A DNA stretch of 64,000 nt from Aspidiotus rigidus (Eukaryota > Arthropoda > Insecta > Hemiptera > Diaspididae), in assembly GCA_035079385.1 (NCBI GenBank), contig JAVHKY010000005.1, forward strand, positions 5,580,001 to 5,644,000, written 5' to 3'. The notes under the pieces are model-generated. The model made no database searches and was not told the origin of the DNA. It was given only the letters and a program-made list of their open reading frames with translations. The translations under genes were made by a program, and so were the position numbers. Position 1 is the first letter of the stretch, and every line of letters begins with the position of its first letter. Of this stretch, positions 42,861 through 53,330 are shown piece by piece.

Positions 42861-45800
42861 TAAGTATCCATAACTTTCAAACACTTTCACCTACCAACTT
42901 GAAATTTTTTTTTTGTAAGGTTTTTAAATAAATTTCAACGTTTTGGCTCACTCAGGGTGGAACAGTGGGCGAAAAAATTGGGAAAAAAGCAAGGATTATC
43001 GACGTAGTAAAACTGCTTCTCACTGTACGCGTTGTTTCAAACGTTCAAAGGCGTTGAGCGTCGCAATTCTAAAAATTCAACTATCGTGACGTGGTGATTC
43101 GAATTTTACTCATTTCTATTAATAATTCAAAAGAACAACAATTGTAGCCCTTATAATTTCCCTTCGAATGAGCCCAATTTCAGATTTTTGGAGGAAATTT
43201 GGTGACTATTCGGGCGTATTTAACTTTATTGTGTTCACAGAGAGACAGGGAGAGAAAATGATGAAACCAGTTGCTCTCTATGAATCCAGTAAATAATTTT
43301 TTGAAAATTCGCTTTACTTTAGTGATACGAGTAATTATATGCGGCAAGTGAATATCGTCGTCTCACCCCTTGAGACGCAAAACATCTTTAAAATTCAAAT
43401 ATCTACAAAACACGGATATATGATGTATACTGTACACAAGGCCGGCGGCTGGTACCCGCAGCCGGTAGTATTCAAAATATCAAGGAATTACCCCAGCGTA
43501 CTCAATGGTATTTCCGTGCGTGAATCAAACAGTTTTGAAAGGTTAATGACCCACTACGAATGAAACAAACGAAAAAAATTCTCCCCATCATGCCTACAGT
43601 TAGTTATTTACGAAATCTTTTTATTTAACTGACCAAGCAGTAATCCACACATACGAACTTCTATACCGAGTACATCTACAAAAATTCTGTACGTTGGTCA
43701 TCTTTGTATGAAATACATTCTTCTTCTATTTTCATCACCGCCCACTTGCGTATGAAAGAAATGCAATTATTACATTCGTTTGACAAAATGTTGAAAGGTC
43801 CGGGTTCAATTTCATTCATACGAATGATCTCTTCTTTGAACCGTGAATATTTCTGCTGTCATATTATATACGATGAACAAGTTTAGGAGAGTAGACTTGT
43901 ATAGTACGTGATGATAACCTGATACCCATGTGTATGAACTGTATCTGAAAATTTCGCACCCCACGCATCATTTTATCAACGTTAACATGTCGTTTGTATC
44001 TTGACGGTATAAAGAGTGTACCTTGTCGAGATCAAACGACAGAATCGTCAACGCACGAGTTACACTTACGGTAGGCTTACTCATCGAGTATATAATATAT
44101 TTTGAATTAGACTTTTGGAAAGAAAAATATTTTTGAATTACTATAGCATGAACTGCGAAAAAAGGACCAGAGGTGAGAGAAGAAACTTTGGTACGGTTTC
44201 ATAACTTCTAGAACGAAATCTGTTTATAACCTCAAGAATATAGGCCTATTCCTTTTCAGATCCCATGGATAAAATGAAGAGCAATGACAAAAAATTGATC
44301 CGTACGATGCCATAAGCCGTCCACACGTTCTATTTCTTCTCTCAAATCTAATGCTTCGGGATAAGTTTACAATAAATTTGATCATTTCGCATTGCGTCTA
44401 CGTTGTTCAAAATGAGTATAGGCAATATCCTTAGATTTTCTTCTTAGCTCCGCGTTCGATTTAAAATAATAAACCACGATATGTAAAAACGACGGTAAGT
44501 TGTGCACAGCAAGCCATCACGTAGTTTTAATATGCTCAAAAGTTAGAACAAGTATGGGTACCGAATTCATCCCAAATTACCAATTCATAAATCGTAATTG
44601 TAAACTGTATTTCAATCATACATCTTATTCGTTTATTACAATGATATTTTCTAAAAAATCGACTCTATAGGTACGAGTATAAGAATTAAAAAGTTTCGAT
44701 TGAAAATCATACGTGCTGGATAACAAACTTTGATAAGAAGCTCGCCATCAATCGGGTTATGTGATAGAAATAACATTTCCTTGATTTTCAGTTTCATTTC
44801 TCGGACAGTGATTTTAATAAATAATCTATATAAAATTTAATGTCATCTTTTCGATAAATACTCTCAATTTAATGGTTTTCCATGAGAACTTCTCGACTAC
44901 TCCATTTTTCAAAAGGAATTGAGTGAATGCAACAATTTGGCGCTATGGACTTTGAAATCAAAATTTAAAAAAAAAATTGTAACAAAAAAAAGTAGTAAGA
45001 CTATTTAGGCGGTTAACTCTTTATTGACTCAGAATGCCATGAAGATACATCTCTTAGATGGACCATCTACTTAATCTCCACACACGGTACCAAACAAAGC
45101 ACGCTGGGGTGGAATGCAAATACATTTAGTTGGACAAAAAAGTCAAATTTAAATATGATCCTCGTAAAATTCAATAGAATACGGAAAATAATGAGTTAAA
45201 ATCTTCAGAAATGTTGAGAAAAATATGGTACTCTGTAAAAACCTGAAATAGGTATCCCAAAAACACCAAATTTGGCCATATATTCCTTCAGAATGAGAAA
45301 ATGTACAAATTAATGAGTTTTCATCAGTTCTCGCATAAAATTCGATATGAAGTCCTGAAAAAAATCTCAAAAAGTTGTATACGATATGCGAGAACCTTGA
45401 GGAAGGCCAAAAAATGAAAAAAAATTGATGACCTGTAATATTTCAATGGATTTTTACACGAAATTCTCCGGAAAATCTGTATTACACTCGAAAAATTCTG
45501 CAATGTGTAGAGAGGTCTGACATTGACTCTAAAGGCTCCAAAAGAGCAGAAAATTCGCGGCGGGAGGGCTATTTTTTGGTTTTAGAGCCCGTAGCTGGCT
45601 CATCCAAAATTATTGTCTCCCGGCTCTAGAAAAATTGGAACAAAGCTCCTTCAAAGGCTTTTCTGAGAGCCGCCCAAAAATTGACCGGTGATGATCCCCA
45701 GAATATGAGCATCCTTGTAATCGATTATGGTACAGCACTACTAAAGGTACGCGTATAGTCGAATTTTTTCGAGTAAGTCAAAATTTTTCAACATGAAAAA

Positions 45801-46186
45801 TATTTTGTTGAAAAATATTTTGCTAATCAAATTATGACGTGCGCCGGGCGTAATCTGGCGACTTTCGGCGACTGAGTTCTTTTACAATTAAAAAAACAAT
45901 ATTTGATGAGAATATTTACGCTCTCAAGTTGGTAAAACTTTTTCTTCCACTCCAATTTGTTGAGCTGTTTTTCAATGTAATTACCGATTTTAGACGCTCC
46001 ATACCTCCAAAACTTTACCAGCAACGCAGCAATGACCTTCAAAAGACTACGCCATCCACCGAGATTTCTTTCTTTTTCTTTTCAGTCTTTTTATATCTAT
46101 GGCAACCTTTAAAAATTTTTCTAAATCTCTAAACTAAGAACGAGAGAAAATTTTTTGAATCCCTCCCTACCATAGACTGTCCTATA
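42861..46186. other. Long AT-rich intron stretch without recognised genes
   Basis: No transposon end or domain was recognised over 3.3 kb. GGCTC-rich words near 45535-45670 resemble those at 28715-28815. Confidence 0.5.
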
Positions 46187-46194
46187 ATCTAGAC
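46187..46194. repeat. Target-site duplication of the hAT element, left
   Basis: ATCTAGAC, matching 47037-47044. Confidence 0.92.
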
Positions 46195-47036
46195 CAGGCG
46201 TGGGCAACCTTTTTCATATCGCGAGCCGCATTCATGAAAATTTGTAACTTTTCATGATCCGGCGGGCCGCACATCAAGAAATTCTCGTTGTTAAAATCAA
46301 AAAATGTAAAATTTTACACGAATTATTTCCAATATTTTTGAATAAATTTAGTATACAAAAAAACGTGAACTGATTATTTATTAGTTACTAGATGAGAAAC
46401 TCAAGCTCATCAAAATCGGGGGTCAGGTGAGTATGTTGCAAACCCATCAAAACAGTCAAATGCTGGAATGGTTGAGAACCCTTTCGTCGTTGGTGCAATG
46501 GAAGTGCCTGAAGAGAACCAAATGGAACTAATAGATCTGAAAGCCGATTTTTCTCTGCTCACTTTGTTTTCAGAGACCACTTTGCGAGAATTTTATAAAA
46601 TTATGCCTGGTATTAAATATATTCCAACATAAGGACCTTTGCTTTCTTTGGGTCTACATTTGTATGTGAAAATGCTTTCTCGCTCATGAAAAATACAAAA
46701 ACTCCGGAAAAAAGCAAGCTGAATGATGAGCATTTGACTGCTTTGATGCGTTTGCAGCATACCTACTCACTTGACCCCCAATTTTGATGAGATTGCCTAT
46801 GAATTGGAAAGACAAGTTTCTCACTACTAACTAATAAATAATCAGTTCACGTTTGTTTGTATACTAAATGTATCCAAAAATATTGGAAATAATTCGTGTA
46901 AAATTTTACATTTTTTGATTCGGACAACGCAAATTTCTTCATTTTTTTGTATTTTGGTATTCGTATCGCGGGCCACAGAAAAAGCTTCCGCGGGCCACAG
47001 AAAAAGCTTCCGCGGGCCGCGGGTTGCCCATGCCTG
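46195..47036 (+). mobile_element. hAT element with transposase remnant and long inverted arms (842 bp)
   Basis: Ends CAGGCGTGGGCAACC and GGGTTGCCCATGCCTG are inverted repeats, flanked by a perfect 8-bp duplication. Beyond the short ends, about 46290-46440 is an inverted copy of about 46760-46925. Matching words include AAAATGTAAAATTTTACACG, AATTATTTCCAATATTTTTG and CATCAAAATCGGGGGTCA. The left arm therefore duplicates the 3' end of the transposase gene. Confidence 0.92.
46442..46830 (+). pseudogene. hAT transposase C-terminal remnant
   Basis: The first frame reads FSLLTLFSETTLREFYKIMP. After a deletion/frameshift, a second reads FFGSTFVCENAFSLMKNTKT, then PEKSKLNDEHLTALMRLQ, and a third ends YELERQVSHY. 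The order of the FGSTFVCE, FSLMK and SKLNDEHL blocks matches the hAT dimerisation region of the SCAND3/ZBED5/GTF2I-repeat-like transposases. At least two frame breaks make it inactive, and the N-terminal zinc finger and DDE regions are absent. Confidence 0.85.
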
Positions 47037-47044
47037 ATCTAGAC
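47037..47044. repeat. Target-site duplication of the hAT element, right
   Basis: ATCTAGAC, matching 46187-46194. Confidence 0.92.
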
Positions 47045-48784
47045 TGAACAAATTTTGCTAGTTAGACGTGGACGTTCTCTCAGGATATACACCCCCCCCC
47101 CCCCCAACAAAAACCGTCTTTCAACAGTATGATTGATTGCCTGTCTGTCCTATCGCTGGATCTCCACTTTGACCTCTAAAACATGAAGTCTTCGTATATA
47201 CGAGTAATTTTCGATGAATATCGTAGGGGATTTTCCGAGCGCTTAAATTTTTACCATTTTTTGCCTGTCGTTTCTTGAATGACGAAGAAGTCCCGTAAAA
47301 TTTTGAGTGAAAATAAGTCCGACAACTATAATTTTTCAGAAAATCAGCTGATCATTCTTGCTTACATTTACAATATTATTATATCTACAGCGGCCTACAG
47401 TTTATTGATTACGAGTGACAAACAAAATCTGTAGCTTTTTAGCTGTCAATCTATACGGATAGGTTGATACGACTCCGTAATCAATACTCGCTGTTTACAG
47501 CCATCCATAACTAACGTCAATTTGTTCTCAAGCTGTTGTCAGTATACTGCGACTGAATTAGCAGTCACAACACTAAGATGAGTGAGTAGATGATGAGTGA
47601 AAGATGTGTGATGTGCCTCAACGATGCATAAAGTAGCATATAGGCTTGCCAACAGAGGCATAGACGCATTCTTTTGCACAGTGAGTGAAACTTCACATCG
47701 GAAAAATAGATTAAAGGAGCCGCTATTCGTTAATTCCATTAATAAAATTAACGTGTACTATCGTATCAGTATGTCCACCGTTTTCTCCCTCCAATTTTTC
47801 TTTTTTTGTTTTCTTTTAAATTACCCGATCAGTCAAGTTTATGCTCGCGAAACCGCTAACGAGAGAACGCCCGAAGGCCGTATACAAATTATAAACTAAT
47901 AATTTATTTATAGTACCTGTATACCCGTTCACATGGATTATATTATGTCTAGGAAGAGAGAAAGAGAGAAAAAGAAAGGTAAATTCTTTCCAATAACTGT
48001 TTCTACGTCAGCTATGTAAAACAATCGCAAAATTAGTAAGTTTACAGTAGTTAACTTCTAAAGCGAATGGCACTATAGACGTTATAAATGCCATCAAAAT
48101 TTTATTGAGCGTGCTCTATACGGGACTGGAAACATTCTACATCTCGTTTACGCATTCTCACGACGCGACCGTCCAATTAAGAATGATAATCACCTCGTGA
48201 AATTCGCAACAATTCGAGAAATTAAGGGCAGCGTTACAGGCTGATAACGGCTTAGAACTGCAACGTAACCTATTTGATTGCATACTTGGGTTTTTGAAGG
48301 GATGCGGGTATTGCGGACGAGAGATTCAGAAGGAGGCTGGGTTTCGGAGGAATGGTCGGAGTTCTATTTGTGTTATCAACAGAACCGTTTTCTGATGACT
48401 CAGTCTTGGCTGCCAGGTCGATCGCTTCATTTGGTATACCAAGATTGTAATGAGGTTTTCAGATAAAAATTATTTATTCTGATGTGAAAGAGATGCTGAT
48501 GCAGATCAAGGAGATGAACTGGGTGAGAGAGTTGTTGACAAACAAATTTTTTGGCTACATCGAAGTGAATATCAGAGTAAACGATATTCTAGTTTTATTG
48601 GGGCAGGAGTCGATACCCTTTCCAAGCCGAAATTGATGGCTACAAGAGCGGATTAAGCAGCTGAGAACGAGCTCCGTAATCTATGAGAAAGTAAATAATG
48701 AGAAACTGAGAGAACAGCAGCTAATCTACCCTAGATTTTGAAGCCGTCCGTGTAGTATCGTATGAGGTGGGGTAATCATAAGAA
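47045..48784. other. Intron stretch, mostly unassigned
   Basis: Contains a 14-C tract (47092-47105). An open stretch near 48474-48630 reads SDVKEMLMQIKEMNWVRELL and continues polar, with coding-like texture but no family match. It lies just before PLE-B and may be an old element. Confidence 0.4.
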
Positions 48785-48858
48785 TAAGAAAGAGTGAAGG
48801 GTATACTCCGAAGAGTAAAATAAAACACTGCAAAAACCGCAAAATTCTAAAAACACGC

Positions 48859-48888
48859 GAGCACTTTCGGCTAAACAGCTATTCTCAA
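48859..48888 (-). other. Hammerhead-like motif, PLE-B inverted arm
   Basis: Minus strand: TTGAGAAT, AGCT, GTTT, AGCC, GAAAGTGCTC. Confidence 0.4.
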
Positions 48889-48899
48889 GAGACGGAAAG

Positions 48900-49975
48900 C
48901 AACTGAACCCAACACTAACAAGAACAAGTAACATCGAAGGAGATCATGCCTGAACCAGCGAGTCATCAAAATGTGAATCATTCTCATAGACTAATTCAAT
49001 CAATCGCTCCTCAGGAATGTACCCGTTTAACCCGGTGACGTCTTTATTATTTTGGTGTCTAAAAATTTCAATTTCCTCCAGAGTCATTCGTTTGAGGTAC
49101 GAACTTCCCCTATGGAGGAGGAATTCGGACCCCTCTTTAAAGCTATGGCCTTTTCGATTAGATGGTCAGCAAAAGCCGACTCACCCTCTTTTCTATTAAT
49201 CCATGCTTTTTTATGTTCGTTGACTCTAATTTGGAGTTGACGGCTAAACATTCAGGCGATCACCACAGGCCGCCCTATAAACAGCCCCCCTCTCAACCAT
49301 CGGGATGGGGTCTTTCAATTTGACAAATAAGCTCTTTACGATATTTGTATTGTAAAAAGCCGGACGAAAACCAAAGGGACGGAGGACACGGCTCAACTCT
49401 GAAGAAAACTTGCCTAGGAACGGTAGCCTGACCCACCGTTTCCTACTATCGAAGTGCGAATCTCGGGGGAGGGTGGTCGTAGAGTCGAGACTTTTTCCAG
49501 TAAGCCTCCTACTATATGACCATAAGATCAACGTCCAACTTGACCTGATTCACTCGGGCAGGGTGCTTTATAATTACAAGTTCCTTATGGAATGCGGCCC
49601 GACTCAGGGGGACATGGGTCAAGCGAAATATTAGGCTATTGAATGTAGCCATTTTGTGGGCAACAGGCACGAAAGATGACCTACGTGGCCCAAAATCACC
49701 TGGTCCGAAGAGAATAAATCAATCTCAAATTTGGGCACGAACACCTCCGATATGAGAGAACCCAAAGGGGATCCCTATCGAAACGCTCTGCGTATTTTAG
49801 ATAATGAATTAATGGATCGAACTCACCGTGAAGAAGTAGGCTAAAGAGCCGAGAGTGCACAAGGAGGTTGAGCCTAGTGGTTACATTGAATAAACCATAC
49901 CACCTCCTCAACTCAGTACGAATCCATTTCTTTGTCACGAAAGTTTCCAACTTCTTAGCTCGACAGCATTCCCTT
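48900..49975 (-). pseudogene. PLE-B inverted arm: RT and endonuclease fragments
   Basis: Minus-strand frames carry SLDSTTTLPRDSHFDSRKRW, VRLPFLGKFSSELSRVLRPF and GFRPAFYNTNIVKSLFVKLK, then a decayed GIY-YIG (RGAVYRAACGD). Nearer 49696-49780 lies an RT-4/5 fragment. The order is disrupted by deletions. Confidence 0.75.
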
Positions 49976-50089
49976 TGTCAGCTTTTGTAATGACTAGCTT
50001 CTCCTCCCTAATCTTCCTCCTCAAACCTATGATCAACTCACTCCCTGCATCACTTATGCAAGGAAGGGGGGTATTGCGAACCATTTCGG

Positions 50090-51712
50090 TATACGAGGTG
50101 CTTGGCCAATGTGGGGCCAAGGAGGACCCTGTTTTTGATTTCCCGAAATTTGTTAAAGAGGCAAGAAAACTCATTAATGGTAGTGAGATTATCATTAAGA
50201 GCCCCGCTGTAGAGAAAGCCATTTTGGAACCGAATCCAGTTCCTCCCCTCCTTTACAGCTTGCCGAAGGTACACAAAGAAAATGTGCCGATGCGGCAAGT
50301 TGTTTCGTATGTTTCCTCACCCACCTACTCCCTCGCTAAGTTCCTGGATAGATGCTTCAAAGCTCGTGTGGAGGTGGAGTCTCCCTATTCAGTTAAGAAT
50401 TCGAGCGCCCTATGGCTGAAAAATTGAAGGACATACACCTTCCTCCAGGTTCAATTTTGTGCTCGTTTGATGTCGTTGGGCTTTTTCCCAATATCCCTAA
50501 GGCTGCCACTATGCAACAAATAGGTAAATTGCTTGTAGAATCTGGCACTCCTCATAATGAATTTGGTGAATTTGTCGACCTGTTGAATGTCTGTTGGTCG
50601 CCTAATTTTTGCATACTTTGAGTTCCCTGAGGAGGTAGGGATCCCTATAGGCTCCCCTTTGAGTTCTCTTATTTCAGAGGTTTTTATGTTCAAATATGAG
50701 GTTGACCTGTTTTCTTCGGGCCAGGTGTTTTTGAATCACGTCTTCTATTGGCATAGGTACGTGGATGACATATTGGACCGGTCCTGCGGAGCTCCTTAGT
50801 GAGTTTCTCTCTTATTTAAATAGATTATACCCTTCCATCAAATTTACTCTGGAAGTTGGTGGTTCATCAATAAATTTTCTGGACTTATCCATATCCGTCA
50901 TTGACGGGGTCCATGAATTCGGTATTTACCGGAAAAGTACTTCGACCGACATTGCCATCCACGGGTCGTCTATCGTACCTTTTGCCCATAAAGTAGCTAC
51001 GTTTAATAGCTTAATATATCGCCTCATCCACCTCCCGCTGAGTGAGGTCGCCTTCAAAAAAGAACTCGTGACGATAAAGCACTGGGCTAGAGTGAATCAG
51101 GTCAAAGTGGACATTGACCTTATGGTCCAGAGGAGACCTACAAGGAAAAGTCTCGATTCCATAACCTCCCTCCCCCTGATCTGCACCTTGATAGGCGAAA
51201 ACGGTGGATTAGGCTGCCGTTTTTGCGGAGATTTTATTCGAAGTTGAGCCCTATCCTCCGTCCCTTCGGTTTTCGGCTGGCGTTTTATAGTGCCAATACT
51301 GTCAAGAGCCTTTTGGTCAAATTGAAGGATCCAATACCGATGGCGGAGAGGGGTGGTGTTTATAGAGTGGCCTGTGGAGATTGTCCTAGCGTGTACATAG
51401 GTATGACTAGCCGTCAACTCCAGATTAGAGTTGATGAACACAGGAAGGCCTGGGAAAAAAGAAAAGTAGGTGAGTAGGCGTTTGCGGACCATTTAATTGA
51501 AAGTGGCTACAGTCCCAAAGAGGGGTCTGAAGTTCTCCTTCACAGGGAAAAATAATATTTCAGTCGCTTAGCGTTAGAAGAAATCGAAATTCATCGTCAC
51601 CGAAATATTAAAGACATTACCGTGTTGAACAGGTATATTCCTGAGGAGGGATTGATTGAATTAGTCTATGAGGATGATTCACACTTCGATGACTCGCTGG
51701 TTCAGTCATGAC
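50090..51712 (+). pseudogene. PLE-B reverse transcriptase and GIY-YIG endonuclease, broken
   Basis: Pieces in order: YEVLGQCGAKEDPVFDFPKF and LLYSLPKVHKENVPM (RT-1/2); SILCSFDVVGLFPNIPKAAT (catalytic Asp block); FPEEVGIPIGSPLSSL; FYWHRYVDDIL (YVDD box); a frame change, then FLSYLNRLYPSIKFTLEVGG. Next is a stop/frame change near 51190, then RPFGFRLAFYSANTVKSL. GIY-YIG follows as RGGVYRVACGDCPSVYIGMT then SRQLQIRVDEHRKAW, with a stop at about 51478. The frame resumes to about 51712 (LVQS). At least four breaks, so non-functional. Confidence 0.85.
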
Positions 51713-51768
51713 CTCCTCTTCGTTGTTACCCGTTCTTGTTGGTGTTAGGTTCAGTCGCTTTCTATACT

Positions 51769-51799
51769 TTGAGAATGGCTGTTTAGCCGAAAGCGCTCA
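51769..51799 (+). other. Hammerhead-like motif, PLE-B 3' end
   Basis: TTGAGAAT, stem GGCT, loop GTTT, AGCC, GAAAGCGCTC. Confidence 0.45.
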
Positions 51800-51896
51800 G
51801 TCGTGTTATATTTTATTGCGGTTCGTGTATCTTTCTCTTTACTCTCTTGAGTATTCCTTCGTAATGAATGTCCGTAAAATTCAGAAACGGATTGAT

Positions 51897-51909
51897 TCTG
51901 GTTTATCAA
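51897..51909. repeat. Target-site duplication of PLE-C, left
   Basis: TCTGGTTTATCAA, matching 53318-53330. Confidence 0.85.
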
Positions 51910-51978
51910 TAAACATGAAAGAGGAATACTCCGACGTGGAGTAAAACATGCAAACCGCAGAAAAAATGAAAAGACGAC

Positions 51979-52009
51979 GAGCGCTTTCGGTTAAACAACC
52001 ATCTTCAAG
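51979..52009 (-). other. Hammerhead-like motif, PLE-C 3' end
   Basis: Minus strand: TTGAAGA, T, stem GGTT, loop GTTT, AACC, GAAAGCGCTC. The stem differs from PLE-B (GGCT/AGCC) by a compensated base pair. Confidence 0.5.
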
Positions 52010-52053
52010 CCTGAAATGAAAGCAACTGACGAACAAAAGAGAAGAACGAGGTA

Positions 52054-53262
52054 TTAAGATCGTCCAAACGAGAAATCACGGGGTGAGTCATAAACCAGTT
52101 CGATCAGGCCATCTTCCGGAATGTACGAATGGAGTACAGTGATACCGTCAGTGTTGAGATGACGAATTATCTCTATATTCTCGAGGGCGATGCGCTTACG
52201 GTAGGAATTCTCCTTATGGAGGAGCTTTTCGGATCCCTCGCGGAAGCTGTGGCCACTGTTTATTAAGTGATCGGCGAAAGCTGACTCCCCCAAGTGTCCC
52301 TTCTTCCAAGACTTCAGGTGCTCAGCTACTCGAACTTTCATTTGGCGGCTGGTCTCACCAATATAAAAGCCTCCACAATCCTCACACTCCAACTTATACA
52401 CACCACTCCTCTCATCGACAGGTATGGGGTCCTTCAGTCTCACAAACAACCTCTTGACTGTGGTAGGGTTGTAAAACGTGGGTCTGAAGCCAAGCGGGCG
52501 AAGGGCCCGACCCAATTGGAGGGAGAACTTCCCCAAGAAAGGGAGACTGATCCAACGCAAACGGCGATCACGGATCGTGTCTCGGGGGAGGGAGGTGGTG
52601 GAATCCAGGAGGCCCCTCGTAACTTTCCTCCGAACCATCACGTCAACATCGACACTGACCCCATTCACTCTGGCCAGGTGTTTTAATGTGATTAACTCTT
52701 TCTTGAAGGCAGACTGACTCAAAGGAATACGAGTCAGTCTGTGAACTAGGCTATGAAAAGCAGCCATCTTGTGAGCAACAGGACCGAACGAACCACCGTG
52801 GACTAAAACATCGGTCGTAGTATCTTTCCTGTAAATTCCGAACTTATGGATACCGTCTATTATAGAGATCGATAAATCCAAAAAGTTAATGGAAAATACC
52901 CCTATTTCCAACGTAAATTTGATGGAAGGGTACCAGGAATTGAGATACCTCAGAAACTCACCAAGGAGATCTGGGTGACCAGTCCAGGTACATAGAACGT
53001 CATCAACGTACCTGTGCCAATAATGAATATGATTAAGTAACACCTGGTTCGAGGAAAAGAGGTCAAGTTCAAACTTAGACATGAAGATTTCGGATATGAG
53101 AGAGCCTAGTGGTGATCCAATGGGGATACCTACTTCGTCAGGGAACTCGAAAAATTTCCCTTCAAATTTACAGTAGTTGGGGGACCAGCAAGTATTAAGA
53201 AGATCGAAGAATTCGTGAAGCTCATTATGAGGAATGTTGACTTTGACGAGTAGCTCCCCCAT
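52054..53262 (-). CDS. Penelope RT C-terminal half plus GIY-YIG endonuclease (5' truncated)
   Basis: 402 residues without breaks, with the N-terminal RT blocks lost. GIPIGSPLGS is at 45-54 and HRYVDDVLCTW around the YVDD box (85-88). Then come YPSIKFTLEIG, INFLDL and RVNGVSVDVDVMVRRK. GIY-YIG begins at 287 (GVYKLECEDC, FYIGETSRQMKVRVAEH) with the downstream LGESAFADHLINSGHSF and ALENIEIIRHLN blocks. It stops at 52054. The Met at the start is simply the first Met in the truncated frame. The catalytic boxes are intact but the first catalytic Asp block is missing, so it cannot act alone. Confidence 0.85.
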   Translation of the reverse strand: MGELLVKVNIPHNELHEFFDLLNTCWSPNYCKFEGKFFEFPDEVGIPIGSPLGSLISEIFMSKFELDLFSSNQVLLNHIHYWHRYVDDVLCTWTGHPDLLGEFLRYLNSWYPSIKFTLEIGVFSINFLDLSISIIDGIHKFGIYRKDTTTDVLVHGGSFGPVAHKMAAFHSLVHRLTRIPLSQSAFKKELITLKHLARVNGVSVDVDVMVRRKVTRGLLDSTTSLPRDTIRDRRLRWISLPFLGKFSLQLGRALRPLGFRPTFYNPTTVKRLFVRLKDPIPVDERSGVYKLECEDCGGFYIGETSRQMKVRVAEHLKSWKKGHLGESAFADHLINSGHSFREGSEKLLHKENSYRKRIALENIEIIRHLNTDGITVLHSYIPEDGLIELVYDSPRDFSFGRS

Positions 53263-53317
53263 TCCTCTTTCATGTTTATTATGGATAGCCGTAACTTGAA
53301 GGAACGGATTCGTTTAA

Positions 53318-53330
53318 TCTGGTTTATCAA
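53318..53330. repeat. Target-site duplication of PLE-C, right
   Basis: TCTGGTTTATCAA, matching 51897-51909. Confidence 0.85.

Larger units (their letters stand above)
48785..51909 (+). mobile_element. Penelope-like element PLE-B with a long inverted 5' arm
   Basis: The main body runs on the plus strand from about 50080 to the tip peptide (MNVRKIQKRIDSG) at 51864-51902. Upstream, 48785 to about 49970 is a minus-strand, internally rearranged copy of the same element: terminal region, GIY-YIG fragment, RT fragment, then a KADKGNAV fragment at about 49960-50090. The result is a large imperfect palindrome, longer than the arm of PLE-A. PLE-C has inserted at its tip. Confidence 0.82.
51910..53317 (-). 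mobile_element. Penelope-like element PLE-C inserted in the tip of PLE-B
   Basis: Minus-strand element, 5'-truncated inside the RT. At the right it has a short inverted copy of its own 3' end: AATAAACATGAAAGAGGAAT at about 51909-51928 is mirrored at 53259-53278. The right end alone continues with the 37-bp extension encoding MDSRNLKERI (53281-53317). A perfect 13-bp duplication flanks it, and removing the element rejoins the PLE-B tip to its 3' flank (TTATCAA then CTTCTCC). Confidence 0.88.

Noticed and set aside
42663..42931. Overlapping frames on both strands
   Set aside because: Created by the palindromic 146-bp MITE.
52294..52717. Plus-strand frames of 130 and 79 codons over PLE-C
   Set aside because: Antisense to the intact GIY-YIG/RT frame.
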